Shown one piece after another: positions 33,240 through 42,174 of a DNA stretch of 64,000 nt. A model generated the notes under the pieces. The model worked only from the letters and a program-made list of their open reading frames with translations, was not told where the DNA came from and ran no database searches. Source of the stretch: Longimicrobium sp036379135 (GTDB taxonomy: Bacteria > Gemmatimonadota > Gemmatimonadetes > Longimicrobiales > Longimicrobiaceae). Position 1 is the first letter of the stretch. The number at the start of each line of letters is the position of its first letter. The stretch is taken from contig DASUVG010000238.1 in NCBI GenBank assembly GCA_036379135.1, forward strand, positions 1 to 64,000. The letters run 5' to 3'. The translations under genes were made by a program, and so were the position numbers.

Positions 33240-34226
33240 TCACGAGCCGGCGAGCCATTCCCGCCAGGGAGCCGGATCGGGGCCCAGATCCTCGCCGCGG
33301 ACGTGGACCAGGTACCGGCGCATGGGCGGGGGCGAAAACGGGTTCGTGGCGCCCAGGTGGTCCAGCAGCAGGTCGGCGTCCACCCGCGCGAGCTCGCGGC
33401 CCAGCGCCGGATCGATCTGCGTGGCCACCAGCGCGTCCATGACGTTGGTGTAGGCGAACAGGTTCGTCCCGCCGAACAGCGCCGACAGCGCGTCCCGCGC
33501 GGGGTGCCAGTCCACGCGCCGGGGGGCGCCCCGCGCAAGCGCGGAAAGCACCATCCCGGCGATGGACGCACCGGCGTCCGGGCCGCGAAGCCCCTCCGCC
33601 AGCAGGTGGTACGTGGAATCGCGATCGTGAAAGTTGCTCAGCACCAGCGCCGCCACGATGCGGTTGTGGTTGCTGGAATCCGACAGGATGGCGGTGCGCG
33701 CCAGCTCCCAGTCCCGCGCGGAGCGGTGCCGCCGCACGGCGCGCCGCAGATCGTCCGCCGCGTCGGTGAGCGGCTGGCCAAAGGCGGAATCCGCCTCGCC
33801 CAGGAGCACCTGGGGAAACTGCAGGGCGCCCAGCGCCTCGCCGTGCCGGTCCAGGATGGCGAACACGTCGGCCCACTCCCGCACCTTGGGCCGCCGCGCG
33901 GTATGGGGCCGGAACCGCACCTGTGCCCGGCGGCCGGGCTCCACCACCGTCAGCACCTGCCACACGGTGTCTCCCCCCCTGCTGAAGCCCGTCGACGCCG
34001 CGTTGGCAAAGCCCACCGAATCGCGCAGGATCACGGCGCAGGCGTGGTCGGAAAGCGAGACGCCGGGCTGAAAGCGGGCGACGGAGTCCTCCACCATCTC
34101 CCGTGTCCACGTGCGCAGGCCCAGGATCTCCACCACCGTGGTGGTGCGCGCGGGCCGCTGCGCGGCGGCCTGGGACGCGAGCAGCAGCGCGAACGGAATG
34201 GCGGCGAGAAGGGGGCGGAGGCGCAT
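33240..34226 (-). CDS. Exported protein of unknown function
   Basis: The 328-aa product has a signal peptide (MRLRPLLAAIPFALLLASQA, cut near AAAQ) and is otherwise soluble. The middle and C-terminal parts are helix-rich, with HEAT-like alternation (DWELARTAILSDSSNHNRIV, ALVLSNFHDRDSTYHLLAEG), so it may be a repeat scaffold. ATG 34226 marks the signal peptide; the frame is open upstream to 34340. No family recognised. Confidence 0.7.
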   Translation of the reverse strand: MRLRPLLAAIPFALLLASQAAAQRPARTTTVVEILGLRTWTREMVEDSVARFQPGVSLSDHACAVILRDSVGFANAASTGFSRGGDTVWQVLTVVEPGRRAQVRFRPHTARRPKVREWADVFAILDRHGEALGALQFPQVLLGEADSAFGQPLTDAADDLRRAVRRHRSARDWELARTAILSDSSNHNRIVAALVLSNFHDRDSTYHLLAEGLRGPDAGASIAGMVLSALARGAPRRVDWHPARDALSALFGGTNLFAYTNVMDALVATQIDPALGRELARVDADLLLDHLGATNPFSPPPMRRYLVHVRGEDLGPDPAPWREWLAGS

Positions 34227-34382
34227 CAGGACCTCGGATCGCGGACGTGGCAGCGGAAGGCGGCAAAGGGCGTGCGGTAAACATAATTTTATCCAATCCG
34301 CCCACGCCACACAAGGAATGCGCGAGAGACCGGACCGCATCCACCCACCACGCCGGTATCCTGCCCGGGCTCTCCTGATGTC

Positions 34383-34589
34383 TCATCCTGAGCAGGCGCA
34401 GCCCCCGGGGGTGTTGCAGGCCTTGTCCCGATCGATACAGGAGTCTCCGCAGGGCTTGCCGGTGCGGCACACGCGGCAGCAGTCGGAGCCAGTCGGGCTA
34501 TCGCCGCACCCCGTGAGGTTGGGTACGGAGGCACCGAGCGCGAGGCACGCGGCGATCGGCAGGACGAAGCGAATTCGACGACGTTGCAT
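34383..34589 (-). CDS. Small exported cysteine-rich protein
   Basis: The 68-aa protein has an N-terminal membrane/signal segment (FVLPIAACLALGASV) and a C-terminal half with nine cysteines in the pattern CGDSPTGSDCCRVCRTGKPC, GDSCI, CNTPGGCACSG. The CR-C-GKPCGDSCI...GCAC pattern is widespread among small secreted bacterial proteins of unknown role. ATG 34589 has AAGGTG about 8 nt upstream; a GTG at 34598 is also possible. Confidence 0.72.
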   Translation of the reverse strand: MQRRRIRFVLPIAACLALGASVPNLTGCGDSPTGSDCCRVCRTGKPCGDSCIDRDKACNTPGGCACSG

Positions 34590-34718
34590 GAGGGGCACCT
34601 TGGATCGAGAGAGTGAGGTGGTGCGGCACCTTGCCGCGTGACCAGTGACGGCCGGCGCGCGGACGGTCCGGCGGACGGAATCCCGCTTTTCATCGAATAC
34701 CCTGCCCCGAACCGGGGA

Positions 34719-35267
34719 TCAGGACACGAGAGCTCCAGCCGCGCCCAGGACACCCAGCCACAGCAGCACCGCTCCGGCGCACCCGGGCGCAGGCGGCCCA
34801 ACCGGCCTAACCAGCTTCATGTGTTGGCTGACGCTGAGGTTCTGGACGATGGTCAGCCGGCCCTGGATGGATGAGAAGGCGGCGAGATCCCTGGACCGGA
34901 GCTCGAAGTCCTCGTTCGACGGACGGACGAACTCGACAAGGTTCTCTCGCCCATCCAGGGATTCGACGCGCACGGAGAACGACCGGGCGTTCAACTTCTT
35001 CTGCCCCGTGGACCGCTTGGAGCGGACGCGAACCACGGTCGTATCGAATGGCCTGCCGCATTCAGCGCACGTGAGCTGGCCGACGCCGTGCGACGGCATG
35101 GTGTAGAGGGCCTGACGCTCGCAGTGGGGGCAGACGAGCTGCACGCTCTCGCTGCGCGGGACGACCTGGTTCCTGGCCAGGTCGCCCGCCGTAACGGGAT
35201 CCCCACACGCGGGGCAGAAGCGGGCGCCGTCCGGAATCGAGGTGCCGCAGCGGTTGCAGATCAGCAT
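34719..35267 (-). CDS. Zinc-ribbon protein with C-terminal membrane segment
   Basis: The 182-aa protein starts MLICNRCGTSIPDGARFCPA: two zinc ribbons, one with CNRCG/CPACG and a second with CPHC/CAEC (about residues 46-71). A middle beta-rich domain follows, and the last 20 residues (CAGAVLLWLGVLGAAGALVS) form one hydrophobic helix. It may be a membrane-tethered zinc protein; no function known. Confidence 0.72.
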   Translation of the reverse strand: MLICNRCGTSIPDGARFCPACGDPVTAGDLARNQVVPRSESVQLVCPHCERQALYTMPSHGVGQLTCAECGRPFDTTVVRVRSKRSTGQKKLNARSFSVRVESLDGRENLVEFVRPSNEDFELRSRDLAAFSSIQGRLTIVQNLSVSQHMKLVRPVGPPAPGCAGAVLLWLGVLGAAGALVS

Positions 35268-35381
35268 GGAGCAGGGAAAGCCGGGGTCTGTGGTGATCCG
35301 CGCGCCGCGTTCGCGGCTCGCGCACGTTCAACAGACGGACAGCCGATCCGGGAATTCCCCGCGCTCCCGAAACATCAGCAG

Positions 35382-35415
35382 GAGAGCCCCAGCGCTGGAC
35401 CGCGCCGGGGCTCTC
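35382..35415. terminator. Stereotyped GAGAGCCCC terminator (copy 4)
   Basis: GAGAGCCCCAGCGC, loop and GCGCCGGGGCTCTC, then GTC. It lies in the divergent gap between the zinc-ribbon gene and the NamZ-like gene, with no plus-strand gene before it. Confidence 0.75.
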
Positions 35416-35593
35416 GTCGATCCGGATTCGAAGGCCGTGATCACACCCGGGTGAGATGGTCAGGCGCCGCCCCACGCGCGGCGGCGCGCGATTCGCAGCG
35501 AGGGGCGGCCGGTCGCCGCGTCCGGGCGGGCGCCGTGCGGTACGGTGCCGCGCCCGCGGACGGCGACGCGTTTTCACCAGCGAACGAGCACGG

Positions 35594-36934
35594 ATGCATC
35601 GCCCACGACGCTTCTTCCCATCCGCCGGCGCCCTGCTGCTGGCCGCCGTTGCCGCGGCCGCCTGCCGCACCGGCTCGCCGCCGAACGCCGCCGACAGCGA
35701 CGCCGATTCCGCCGCCACCCCCGCCGCGCCGGCCGCCGAGCGCGCGCCGCGCAGCGACACGGTGGTGCCGGGGATCGAGGTGCTGCTGCGCGACTCGCTG
35801 CACCTGGTGCGCGGCAAGCGCGTGGGGCTGATCACCAACCCCAGCGCCGTCACGCGCTCCGGCGAGCTGGGCGCGGACGTCCTGGCGCGCACCCCGGGCG
35901 TGCGGCTGGTGGCGCTCTTTGGCCCCGAGCACGGCATCCGCGGCGACCTGGAGGCGGGCGCCACCTTCGTGGGCGGGCGCGACACGCGGACGGGCGTCCC
36001 GGTCTACTCCCTGTACGACCGCACCCAGCGCCCCACGGCGGCGGAGCTGGCGGGGGTGGACGTGCTGGTGTTCGACATCCAGGACATCGGGGCGCGCGTC
36101 TACACCTTCGTGTGGACCATGGCCATGGCGATGGAAGAGGCGGCGAAGCGCGGCATCCCCTTCGTCGTCCTGGACCGTCCGAATCCCATCACCGACGCGC
36201 AGGACGGCCCGGTGATGGACATGGCCGTGCGCGAGGTCACGCAGGTGATCACCGGCTACTACAGCGTGCCGCTGCGCCACGGGATGACGGCCGGCGAGAT
36301 CGCCCGCTACTTCAACGAGACGGCCAGCGTGGGCGCCGACCTGCACGTGGTGCCGGTGGATGGATGGCGGCCGGACATGTGGTTCGAAGAGACGGGGCTG
36401 CGCTTCGTCCCGCCCAGCCCCAACATCCGCTCGGTGGATGCGGAGCTCAAGTTCAGCGGGCTGGTGCTGGGCGAGGGGACCAACGTGCACGTGGGGCGCG
36501 GCACCGACTCGCCGTTCAACTACGTGGGCGCCCCCTGGCTGGACGCCGGCCGCCTGCGCGACGCGGTGGCCGCCTACAACCTCCCCGGCGTGCGGTTCAC
36601 CCCCGTGCAGATCACCCCCACGACGGATCCGAAGGTCGACACGCAGTACAGGGGGGAGACGTTCACCACGCTGCGGCTGGACGTAACCGACCGCGCCACC
36701 TTTCGCCCCGCCTACACCGCGCTGGTGCTGCTGACGGAGGCGAAGAAGCAGAACCCCGCGCGGTTCCGGGTGATGAACGAGGGCTTTACGCAGATGATCG
36801 GCTCGCGGTGGGCGCGCGCGGCCTTTGACCGCGGCGACGACCCGCGCGAGATCGACCGCCGCTGGCAGCAGGAGCTGGCGCGGTGGAACACCGTCCGCGA
36901 GCGCTACCGCATCTACCCGCGCGCGAGCCGGTGA
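35594..36934 (+). CDS. DUF1343 / NamZ-like exo-beta-N-acetylmuramidase, lipoprotein
   Basis: The 446-aa protein has a lipoprotein signal (LLLAAVAAAACRTG) and the DUF1343 blocks RVGLITNPSAV, LFGPEHGIRGD, VFDIQDIGARVYTFVWTM, DRPNPI and LRHGMTAGEIARYFNE. The NamZ enzyme releases N-acetylmuramic acid from peptidoglycan ends, so this is probably a cell-wall recycling or scavenging enzyme. ATG 35594 gives the signal; the frame is open to 35456. The TGA stop leads directly into 8-bp array 4. Confidence 0.9.
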   Translation: MHRPRRFFPSAGALLLAAVAAAACRTGSPPNAADSDADSAATPAAPAAERAPRSDTVVPGIEVLLRDSLHLVRGKRVGLITNPSAVTRSGELGADVLARTPGVRLVALFGPEHGIRGDLEAGATFVGGRDTRTGVPVYSLYDRTQRPTAAELAGVDVLVFDIQDIGARVYTFVWTMAMAMEEAAKRGIPFVVLDRPNPITDAQDGPVMDMAVREVTQVITGYYSVPLRHGMTAGEIARYFNETASVGADLHVVPVDGWRPDMWFEETGLRFVPPSPNIRSVDAELKFSGLVLGEGTNVHVGRGTDSPFNYVGAPWLDAGRLRDAVAAYNLPGVRFTPVQITPTTDPKVDTQYRGETFTTLRLDVTDRATFRPAYTALVLLTEAKKQNPARFRVMNEGFTQMIGSRWARAAFDRGDDPREIDRRWQQELARWNTVRERYRIYPRASR

Positions 36935-37089
36935 CTGCGTGAGCGGGTGAGCGGGTGAGCGGGTGAGCGGGTGAGCGGGTGAGCGGGTGAGCGGGTGAGC
37001 GGGTGAGCGGGTGAGCGGGTGAGCGGGTGAACGGGTGAACGGGTGAACGGGTGAACGGGTGAACGGGTGAACGGGTGAACGGGTGAGCT
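36932..37089 (+). repeat. 8-bp tandem array 4 at the NamZ-like stop codon
   Basis: After the stop (GGTGACTGC), eleven exact GTGAGCGG units (36939-37026) are followed by seven GTGAACGG units (37027-37082) and a partial unit. The switch from GC to AA in mid-array is clean, as expected if each sub-array expanded by slippage. The stop TGA is in phase with the TGA of a diverged first unit. Confidence 0.95.
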
Positions 37090-37135
37090 GGAATGGCGGA
37101 ACGAAGGGGCTTATACCCAACCCGGGAAAAGAATG

Positions 37136-37335
37136 TGACTTCCTGAGGGAGCGCACGCGCAGATCCTGCCGCCTGCACTGACTCCGGCGCGCGACCGAAG
37201 GACCTCCTCTCGGTTGCGCAGGGGCGGGATCAGGACGCGGAACCAGCCCCTTCGTTCTGCTGGCGAGGTCCTTCGGTCGGCGCCAGGGCATTTCGTACCG
37301 GCAGGCTATGGAGCAGCGCCTCCCTCAGGAAGTCA
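37136..37335. mobile_element. MITE-like element, TGACTTCC family (copy 1)
   Basis: A 200-bp element bounded by TGACTTCCTGAGGGA and TCCCTCAGGAAGTCA. Inside, GACCGAAGGACCTC and GAGGTCCTTCGGTC form a second inverted pair. A near-full inverted copy lies at 48360-48560. No transposase. Confidence 0.8.
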
Positions 37336-37380
37336 ACGCTCGTGTTGCAAAGTCCAGAGGTTTAGCAACACCCACTCAGC

Positions 37381-37562
37381 CTCAGGAAGTCACGCGCTCC
37401 ATTGCCGGATTGGTAGTACCTGGCAAGCTTGATTGCCTGATGAGTGGGGCTGGCTTCCGAGCATCGAAGCCAGCCCCTTCGTTCTGCTGGCGAGGTCATT
37501 CGGTTGGCGCGCCGGATTACCGGTCAAGGCAAGGTTCAGCGCGGCGCCTCCCTCAGGAAGTC
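37381..37562. mobile_element. MITE-like element, TGACTTCC family (copy 2, degraded)
   Basis: Related sequence with the right end TCCCTCAGGAAGTCA at 37548-37562 and internal CCAGCCCCTTCGTTCTGCTG shared with the other copies; the left end is broken. It lies between copy 1 and the decarboxylase gene, so the 37.1-37.58 kb gap is entirely array plus elements. Confidence 0.65.
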
Positions 37563-37586
37563 ATCGCGCGGTCGAGGGATCCGGTA

Positions 37587-39107
37587 TCAGCCGGTCATGC
37601 GGGCCAGCTGCTCGCGGAGGATCTGCAGCGCGAGGTCGATGGAGCGGCGGTGGGTGCGGAAGGAGAGGGCCGCCATGCGCAGCGTGAAGCGCCCGTCCAG
37701 CATGGTGGAGGAAAGGAAGATCCGCCCGTCCGCCCGCACGGCCTCCACGATGGCCTCGTTGAGGGCGTTCGTCCGCTCCAGGCTCATCCCCGCGGGCGCC
37801 CAGCGAAAGGTGACGATGGACAGGTCCGGCTCCGGGCCGACTTCGAAGCCCAGCGCCCGCACCTCGTCGTAGAAGTAGCGCGTCAGCAGCAGCTTCTCCT
37901 CCAGCGCGGCGCGGAACGGCGCGGTGCCCAGCAGCACCAGCGGCAGCCACATCCGCAGCGACCGCCAGGGCTTGGAAAGCTCCGGCGACACGTCCGCGGG
38001 CGAGACCTCGCCGGGGTCGGCGCGCAGGGCGTCCTGCATGTAGCTGCCGGTGCCGGCGTGCGCCTCCGCCAGCGCGCCCACGTCGCGCACCAGCACCATC
38101 CCGGCGCCCCAGGGCAGGAACAGGCTCTTGTGCGGATCCAGCACCACGGAATCCGACCGCTCGATCCCCGCCAGCACCGCCCTTCCCTGCTCCGTCATCA
38201 TGAAGAACCCGCCGTACGCAGCGTCCACGTGCAGCCAGCACCCCGCACGCTGCGCCACGTCCGCCAGGGCGTCCAGCGGGTCCACCGCGCCGGTGTCCGT
38301 GGCCCCGGCGGCCGCGACGATCAGCCAGGGCCGCAGCCCCGCCGCGCGGTCCGCCGCGATCGCCTCCGCCAGCGCGTCGGGGCGCATGCGGAAGCGCTCG
38401 TCGAGGGCCACCTGCCGCACCGGCGCCTCGCCCAGCCCGGCGATGCGCAGCGCCTTTTCCACCGCGTGGTGCGCCTGCGTGGTCAGGTACACGACGGCGG
38501 ATGCGTAGTCGGCCCCGCGCAGCCCGTGCGCGTCGCGGGCGGTGGTGACGGCGGTGAGGGTGGCCAGGCTGCCGCCGGACGCGATGGATCCGCCCGCCGT
38601 GGCCGGATACCCCACCAGGTCCGCCGCCCAGCGCACCACCTGGTTCTCCATCCGCACCGGGCCGGGGCCGGTAAAGAAGATCCCCGCGTACTTGTTGGTG
38701 ACGGCGGCCAGGTAGTCCGCCAGCGCGGAGTGGTAGATGCCGCCGCCGGGGATGTACGCCAGGTGCCCCGGGGACGCCGGATGCCCGCCCGGACGCACGA
38801 CGTCGCGCTCCAGCAGCTCCATCACCTCCTCCAGCGGCGCGCCCCGCTCGCCGATCGGCAGCTGCAGCAGCCCCGCCGCGTCCCCCGGCTGAAAGGCGTG
38901 CAGCCCATCCACCGCCCGCAGAAAGCGCTCGGACGAGGCCAGCACCGCGCCCCGCAGCCGCTTGCGGGACGACGTCCCGGGCTCCAGCGCGCGCGACGCA
39001 CGCTCCAGCCGGCGGATGCGCGCCAGCAGCTCCGCCCGCGCGGCGTCCGCATCTTCCGCCCCCACGGCCGGCGCGTCCGGCATCCCCGGATCCACGTCGT
39101 CCGCCAT
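37587..39107 (-). CDS. PLP-dependent decarboxylase (aromatic-L-amino-acid / group II)
   Basis: The 506-aa enzyme has the group II decarboxylase pattern: GGGIYHSALADYLAAVTNKY, GSIASGGSLATL, HVDAAYGGFF and the PLP lysine in SVVLDPHKSLFLPWG. Such enzymes decarboxylate aromatic amino acids, but some homologues are aldehyde synthases; substrate unknown. I chose ATG 39107 (MADDVDPGMPDAP). The N-terminal 60 residues contain a charged helix (ARAELLARIRRLERASRALE). Confidence 0.9.
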   Translation of the reverse strand: MADDVDPGMPDAPAVGAEDADAARAELLARIRRLERASRALEPGTSSRKRLRGAVLASSERFLRAVDGLHAFQPGDAAGLLQLPIGERGAPLEEVMELLERDVVRPGGHPASPGHLAYIPGGGIYHSALADYLAAVTNKYAGIFFTGPGPVRMENQVVRWAADLVGYPATAGGSIASGGSLATLTAVTTARDAHGLRGADYASAVVYLTTQAHHAVEKALRIAGLGEAPVRQVALDERFRMRPDALAEAIAADRAAGLRPWLIVAAAGATDTGAVDPLDALADVAQRAGCWLHVDAAYGGFFMMTEQGRAVLAGIERSDSVVLDPHKSLFLPWGAGMVLVRDVGALAEAHAGTGSYMQDALRADPGEVSPADVSPELSKPWRSLRMWLPLVLLGTAPFRAALEEKLLLTRYFYDEVRALGFEVGPEPDLSIVTFRWAPAGMSLERTNALNEAIVEAVRADGRIFLSSTMLDGRFTLRMAALSFRTHRRSIDLALQILREQLARMTG

Positions 39108-39371
39108 CACGCCGCCGCTCTGCAGGTCCCCACGCCAAGGAGCGCGGCGACGGAGCGGCGGTTCCACGCGTCGGCGGCGGCGTACGCGCCGGGAGCGGCC
39201 TGGGCGGAGTTCGGACGGAGCTTCACGGTCGGTCGGGTGGAATGGAGGATCGGTCGATGCGGGCCGGCGCGGGCCGCGGTGACGGAGCCCAAGCTAGGGC
39301 CGGGACCGACCCGCCGACAGCGCCCAGGCGAAGGGATGGGATGGACCGCGGAGTCCCGGGGATCCCGCTCG

Positions 39372-39785
39372 TCAACGGGGCCGCACCGACAGCTCGACGG
39401 GCGTGCGGCGGCCGGTGCCGTCCCGGTGAAAGGCCACGGTCCGCAGGAGGTAGATCTGGACTTCCCAGCTGAAGCTGACTTCCACCCGCTCGTACGCCGC
39501 GTCGCAGAACACGCCGTGCACGTCCGGCCGCCCCGCCGCGATCCCCAGCCGCTCCGCGTCCACGTACCGGCGCACGTGGTCCACCGCCTCGTCCACGATC
39601 GCATCGATCGCGGGGAGCACCACCTGCGCCAACGCGAGCGAGGCGGCATCGGGTTCGTTCTCCACGCCCTCCGGCACCAGCAGATCGTATCCCGTGCCGG
39701 CGACCGGCGCGAAGCAGCGCACCGGCAGCCGGGGGTTGTTCCTGTCTCGCTCGGAACGGAACCGGTCCGCGGGAGGGATGTGCAT
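39372..39785 (-). CDS. Hypothetical protein
   Basis: A 137-aa ORF: MHIPPADRFRSERDRNNPRL, then PVRCFAPVAGTGYDLLVPEG. The middle is helical (ALAQVVLPAIDAIVDEAVDH) and the end beta-rich (RVEVSFSWEVQIYLLRTVAF). No signal peptide and no known domain. Composition and codon-third GC bias look coding; the other strand has an overlapping frame that I reject. Confidence 0.6.
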   Translation of the reverse strand: MHIPPADRFRSERDRNNPRLPVRCFAPVAGTGYDLLVPEGVENEPDAASLALAQVVLPAIDAIVDEAVDHVRRYVDAERLGIAAGRPDVHGVFCDAAYERVEVSFSWEVQIYLLRTVAFHRDGTGRRTPVELSVRPR

Positions 39786-39944
39786 CAGGAGGCGGCGGGT
39801 ACTGGAGGGGATGCGGGGTGACGCGGAGGCCGAAGCTAACGCGCGCCGTCGCCGCGCCACAATCCGCCCGGCGCGGCATCGTGGACGCCGACCGCCGGCG
39901 AGGACCGCACCCCATCGGGCGGCCGGCGTCCACGAGCTCAGAGC

Positions 39945-39973
39945 GGGCCGCCGGGGAGCGTCCCGGCGGGGCC
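39945..39973 (-). terminator. Terminator of the cysteine-rich precursor gene
   Basis: On the minus strand GGCCCCGCCGGGACGCTCCC and CGGCGGCCC form a hairpin beginning 3 nt after the stop of the gene at 39976-40224. No T-run is present. Confidence 0.6.
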
Positions 39974-39975
39974 GA

Positions 39976-40224
39976 TCAACAGCAGCAGCAGGTGCAGACG
40001 TCGCAGCTTCCGCAGTACGTCTCGCCACAGGTCGCGTCGTAGCAGCTGCCGCAGTCGGTATTGCAGGTGCCGCACACGCTCTCGTAGCAGGTGTTGCCGT
40101 CCGAGCAGTAGGCCTGGAACGTCTCGGCGTTCCCCTCTACCGTGCCCCTCGTCTTCTCCTCGTCCCTGGTGGTGTCGAAGCTCTCCACGGCGAGCGCGTC
40201 CAGGTCCAGGCGAATCTTCTTCAT
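39976..40224 (-). CDS. RiPP-like precursor peptide 1 (very cysteine-rich)
   Basis: The 82-aa product has a leader-like start MKKIRLDLDALAVESFDTT and a C-terminal half with 14 cysteines in about 45 residues, ending CDVCTCCCC. The leader resembles the MKKLKL...SFDT leaders of pinensin-type lanthipeptide precursors and of the two other peptides here (40508, 51081). No modifying enzyme (LanB, LanC, radical SAM) or transporter is visible in the window, so it may be an orphan or a metal-binding peptide. Confidence 0.8.
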   Translation of the reverse strand: MKKIRLDLDALAVESFDTTRDEEKTRGTVEGNAETFQAYCSDGNTCYESVCGTCNTDCGSCYDATCGETYCGSCDVCTCCCC

Positions 40225-40507
40225 GGGTCCCCCGGTGTGTGGTGGCTTAAGGGGTGCGGTCCATCCGGAAGGTCGCGGGGGGCGGCGGCGGGCACGGATG
40301 CACCGGCGGCGGCTCCGCTGGCCTTTCGCAGCCGCAGTGTACGCCGGCGCCGATCAAAAACAAAGGATCGCGAAAGGATGGGGAGCGGCCGTACTGCCGG
40401 AACGCTGTCGCGAGCGCTTGAACATTATCGGACATTATTTTATGATCATGCGCACCTGCCGCCCTGCGCCGCCGGGCGCGCGAAGACACCCCATGCTGAA
40501 CGTGACC

Positions 40508-40738
40508 ATGAAGAAGCTGAAGCTGGAAGACCTGCAGATCACCTCGTTCGAGACCGTCTCCAGCAGCCGGCAGAGACGCGGTACGGTGAACGCGAACCAG
40601 TCGATCGTCCCGACGCCGCCGTCGATCCTGGAGCCGTGCTACCCCACGGACGCCCGCTTCGACTGCACGTACGGCTGCTCGCAGGACACTGCCTGCGACG
40701 ACACCTGCGTGGAGACGGCCACGATCCACTGCCCCTGA
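40508..40738 (+). CDS. RiPP-like precursor peptide 2
   Basis: The 76-aa product begins MKKLKLEDLQITSFETVSSS and has a core with six cysteines (CYPTD, DCTYGCSQDTACDDTC, IHCP). It shares leader and TYGCSxDTxC core with the peptide at 51081. I chose ATG 40508; an in-frame ATG at 40493 would add five residues. It is divergent from precursor 1, with 280 bp between them that hold no other gene. Confidence 0.8.
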   Translation: MKKLKLEDLQITSFETVSSSRQRRGTVNANQSIVPTPPSILEPCYPTDARFDCTYGCSQDTACDDTCVETATIHCP

Positions 40739-40774
40739 TCCTTCGCTCGATCGCGCGCGAATGCCGCGCAGCGA

Positions 40775-40805
40775 CAGCCCCGGTGCCTGGACGGCGCCGG
40801 GGCTG
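40775..40805 (+). terminator. Stereotyped terminator (copy 5)
   Basis: CAGCCCCGGTGCC, loop and GGCGCCGGGGCTG, then ATTCTTT, follow precursor 2. Confidence 0.78.
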
Positions 40806-40861
40806 ATTCTTTGCTTCGAGGGAGCGAACGCCTGGAACTGTAATTCAGTCAACCGTTTGCG

Positions 40862-41009
40862 CGCAACCGAAGGACCTTGTCCGCCCCTCGCGCGGGCTGG
40901 CTTTCGAGCATGGAATCCGGCCCCACAGTTCTGCCGACGAGGTCCTTCGGTCGGCGCCAGGGCATTTCGTACCAGCAGGCCATGGAGCAGCGCCTCCCTC
41001 AGGAAGTCA
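40862..41009. mobile_element. MITE-like element, TGACTTCC family (copy 3, left end lost)
   Basis: The right end TCCCTCAGGAAGTCA (40995-41009) and internal GGTCCTTCGGTCGGCGCCAG match copy 1 (from about 37270), while the left end stops at AACCGAAGGACC near 40866. The rest of the gap to 41173 shows nothing I can name. Confidence 0.7.
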
Positions 41010-41173
41010 GCGCTCGTGTCGCAAAGTCCAGAGGTTTGGCAACACCCTCTGAGAGATCCGCCACCTCATCATCGAGCTGGCGGGATGACGAATGACTTGT
41101 ATCCCAGCCCTGGAACTTTAGCTTTCCAGGGAGTGGTTTCGCGGCAGCGACACATCATGATGCGGAGGTCGTT

Positions 41174-42040
41174 ATGGTGCCGAAGGTATGCGATCGACGA
41201 TTCGCACAGTCTCTCGCGTTGGGACTGCTCCTGCAGAGCGCCGTATCGGAGCCGGCTGGAGCACAGGAGATTGTCCCGACACCGACATCTCCCCCTGTGA
41301 CTGATTCGGCGTTCACCGACCTTCCCGCCAGCCTCAGGATTGGAGCACCGACCCAGGCGGTTGCCGCGGATCCTGACGTCGCCCCTCCAATCGCGGGAAC
41401 GAACACCCTCGAGGCGTTTGCACCGGCAGCTGGACCCGAGCCGGACGATCTCTCCGCGGAACAACTGCTCGCCGCGTACCGCTTGTGCCAGCACGCAGCC
41501 GATAAACCAACCAGGCTCCAGGACCTGACCGGAGGATACAAGCTCTTTCAGACCTCCTATCGGGAATCGATGGCCGCCAGCCTCGGCGTGATCGGAATCG
41601 GAGAGGTCTCGGGGCGAAGGGATGCGCTGGTACTGCAGTACCATTTCTTCAGAATCGTCCGCGGACAGTGCACGATCAACCGCGTAGACATTCCGGTCGT
41701 CTGGGGCGTCGGCGTCGCTTCTACCCTGCACATCAAAGAGTTACGGGGCGGAGCCCAGACCAGTTCCCTGCCGGGCATTGCCGCTTCCGTCGAGCTGGGA
41801 CGCGCCTCTGTTACGATGCGGATGGAGACAGCGGGGCTGGTCGGCGCCAGTATCGAAGAAGCCTTTCCGAGGGCCCAGTCCGTGTTCGATTTCGGCGTAC
41901 AGGCGTACGCCGACTGGTCCCTGTCGTTGGACAAGATCAGGCGCCTGATGTCGGATCAATCCGTAACCGCTACCCCTCAGCTCCTGATCACGGAAGAGGC
42001 ACTCCCAGCGATCCGGCGAGCGTTTGCCCGCCCGAACTAG
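41174..42040 (+). CDS. Exported protein of unknown function
   Basis: The 288-aa protein has a signal peptide (RRFAQSLALGLLLQSAVSEP, cut near AGAQ), a proline/threonine-rich linker and a helix-beta C-terminal domain (GYKLFQTSYRESMAASLGVI, YHFFRIVRGQCTINRVDIPV). The two cysteines are far apart. Codon use is less GC-rich than its neighbours. ATG 41174 fits the signal sequence. A strong terminator follows 77 nt after the stop. Confidence 0.7.
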   Translation: MVPKVCDRRFAQSLALGLLLQSAVSEPAGAQEIVPTPTSPPVTDSAFTDLPASLRIGAPTQAVAADPDVAPPIAGTNTLEAFAPAAGPEPDDLSAEQLLAAYRLCQHAADKPTRLQDLTGGYKLFQTSYRESMAASLGVIGIGEVSGRRDALVLQYHFFRIVRGQCTINRVDIPVVWGVGVASTLHIKELRGGAQTSSLPGIAASVELGRASVTMRMETAGLVGASIEEAFPRAQSVFDFGVQAYADWSLSLDKIRRLMSDQSVTATPQLLITEEALPAIRRAFARPN

Positions 42041-42116
42041 GTAGCGCAGGCGGAGAGGATGCGAGGTGCTCGCACCTCTGTTCGATGGAGAGGTGCGGCT
42101 CCACGGGTCCGCGCAG

Positions 42117-42153
42117 CGAGAGCCCCGGCGCCTGGATGGCGCCGGGGCTCTCG
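42117..42153 (+). terminator. Stereotyped terminator with T-run (copy 6)
   Basis: CGAGAGCCCCGGCGCC, TGGAT loop and GGCGCCGGGGCTCTCG, then TTTTT. The strongest of the ten related hairpins. Confidence 0.92.
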
Positions 42154-42174
42154 TTTTTCCTGGCGAACCGTGCT

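Noticed and set aside
41318..41541. Plus and minus small frames inside the exported protein at 41174
   Set aside because: No signal, no motifs, and the composition of the 41174 frame is clearly more protein-like.
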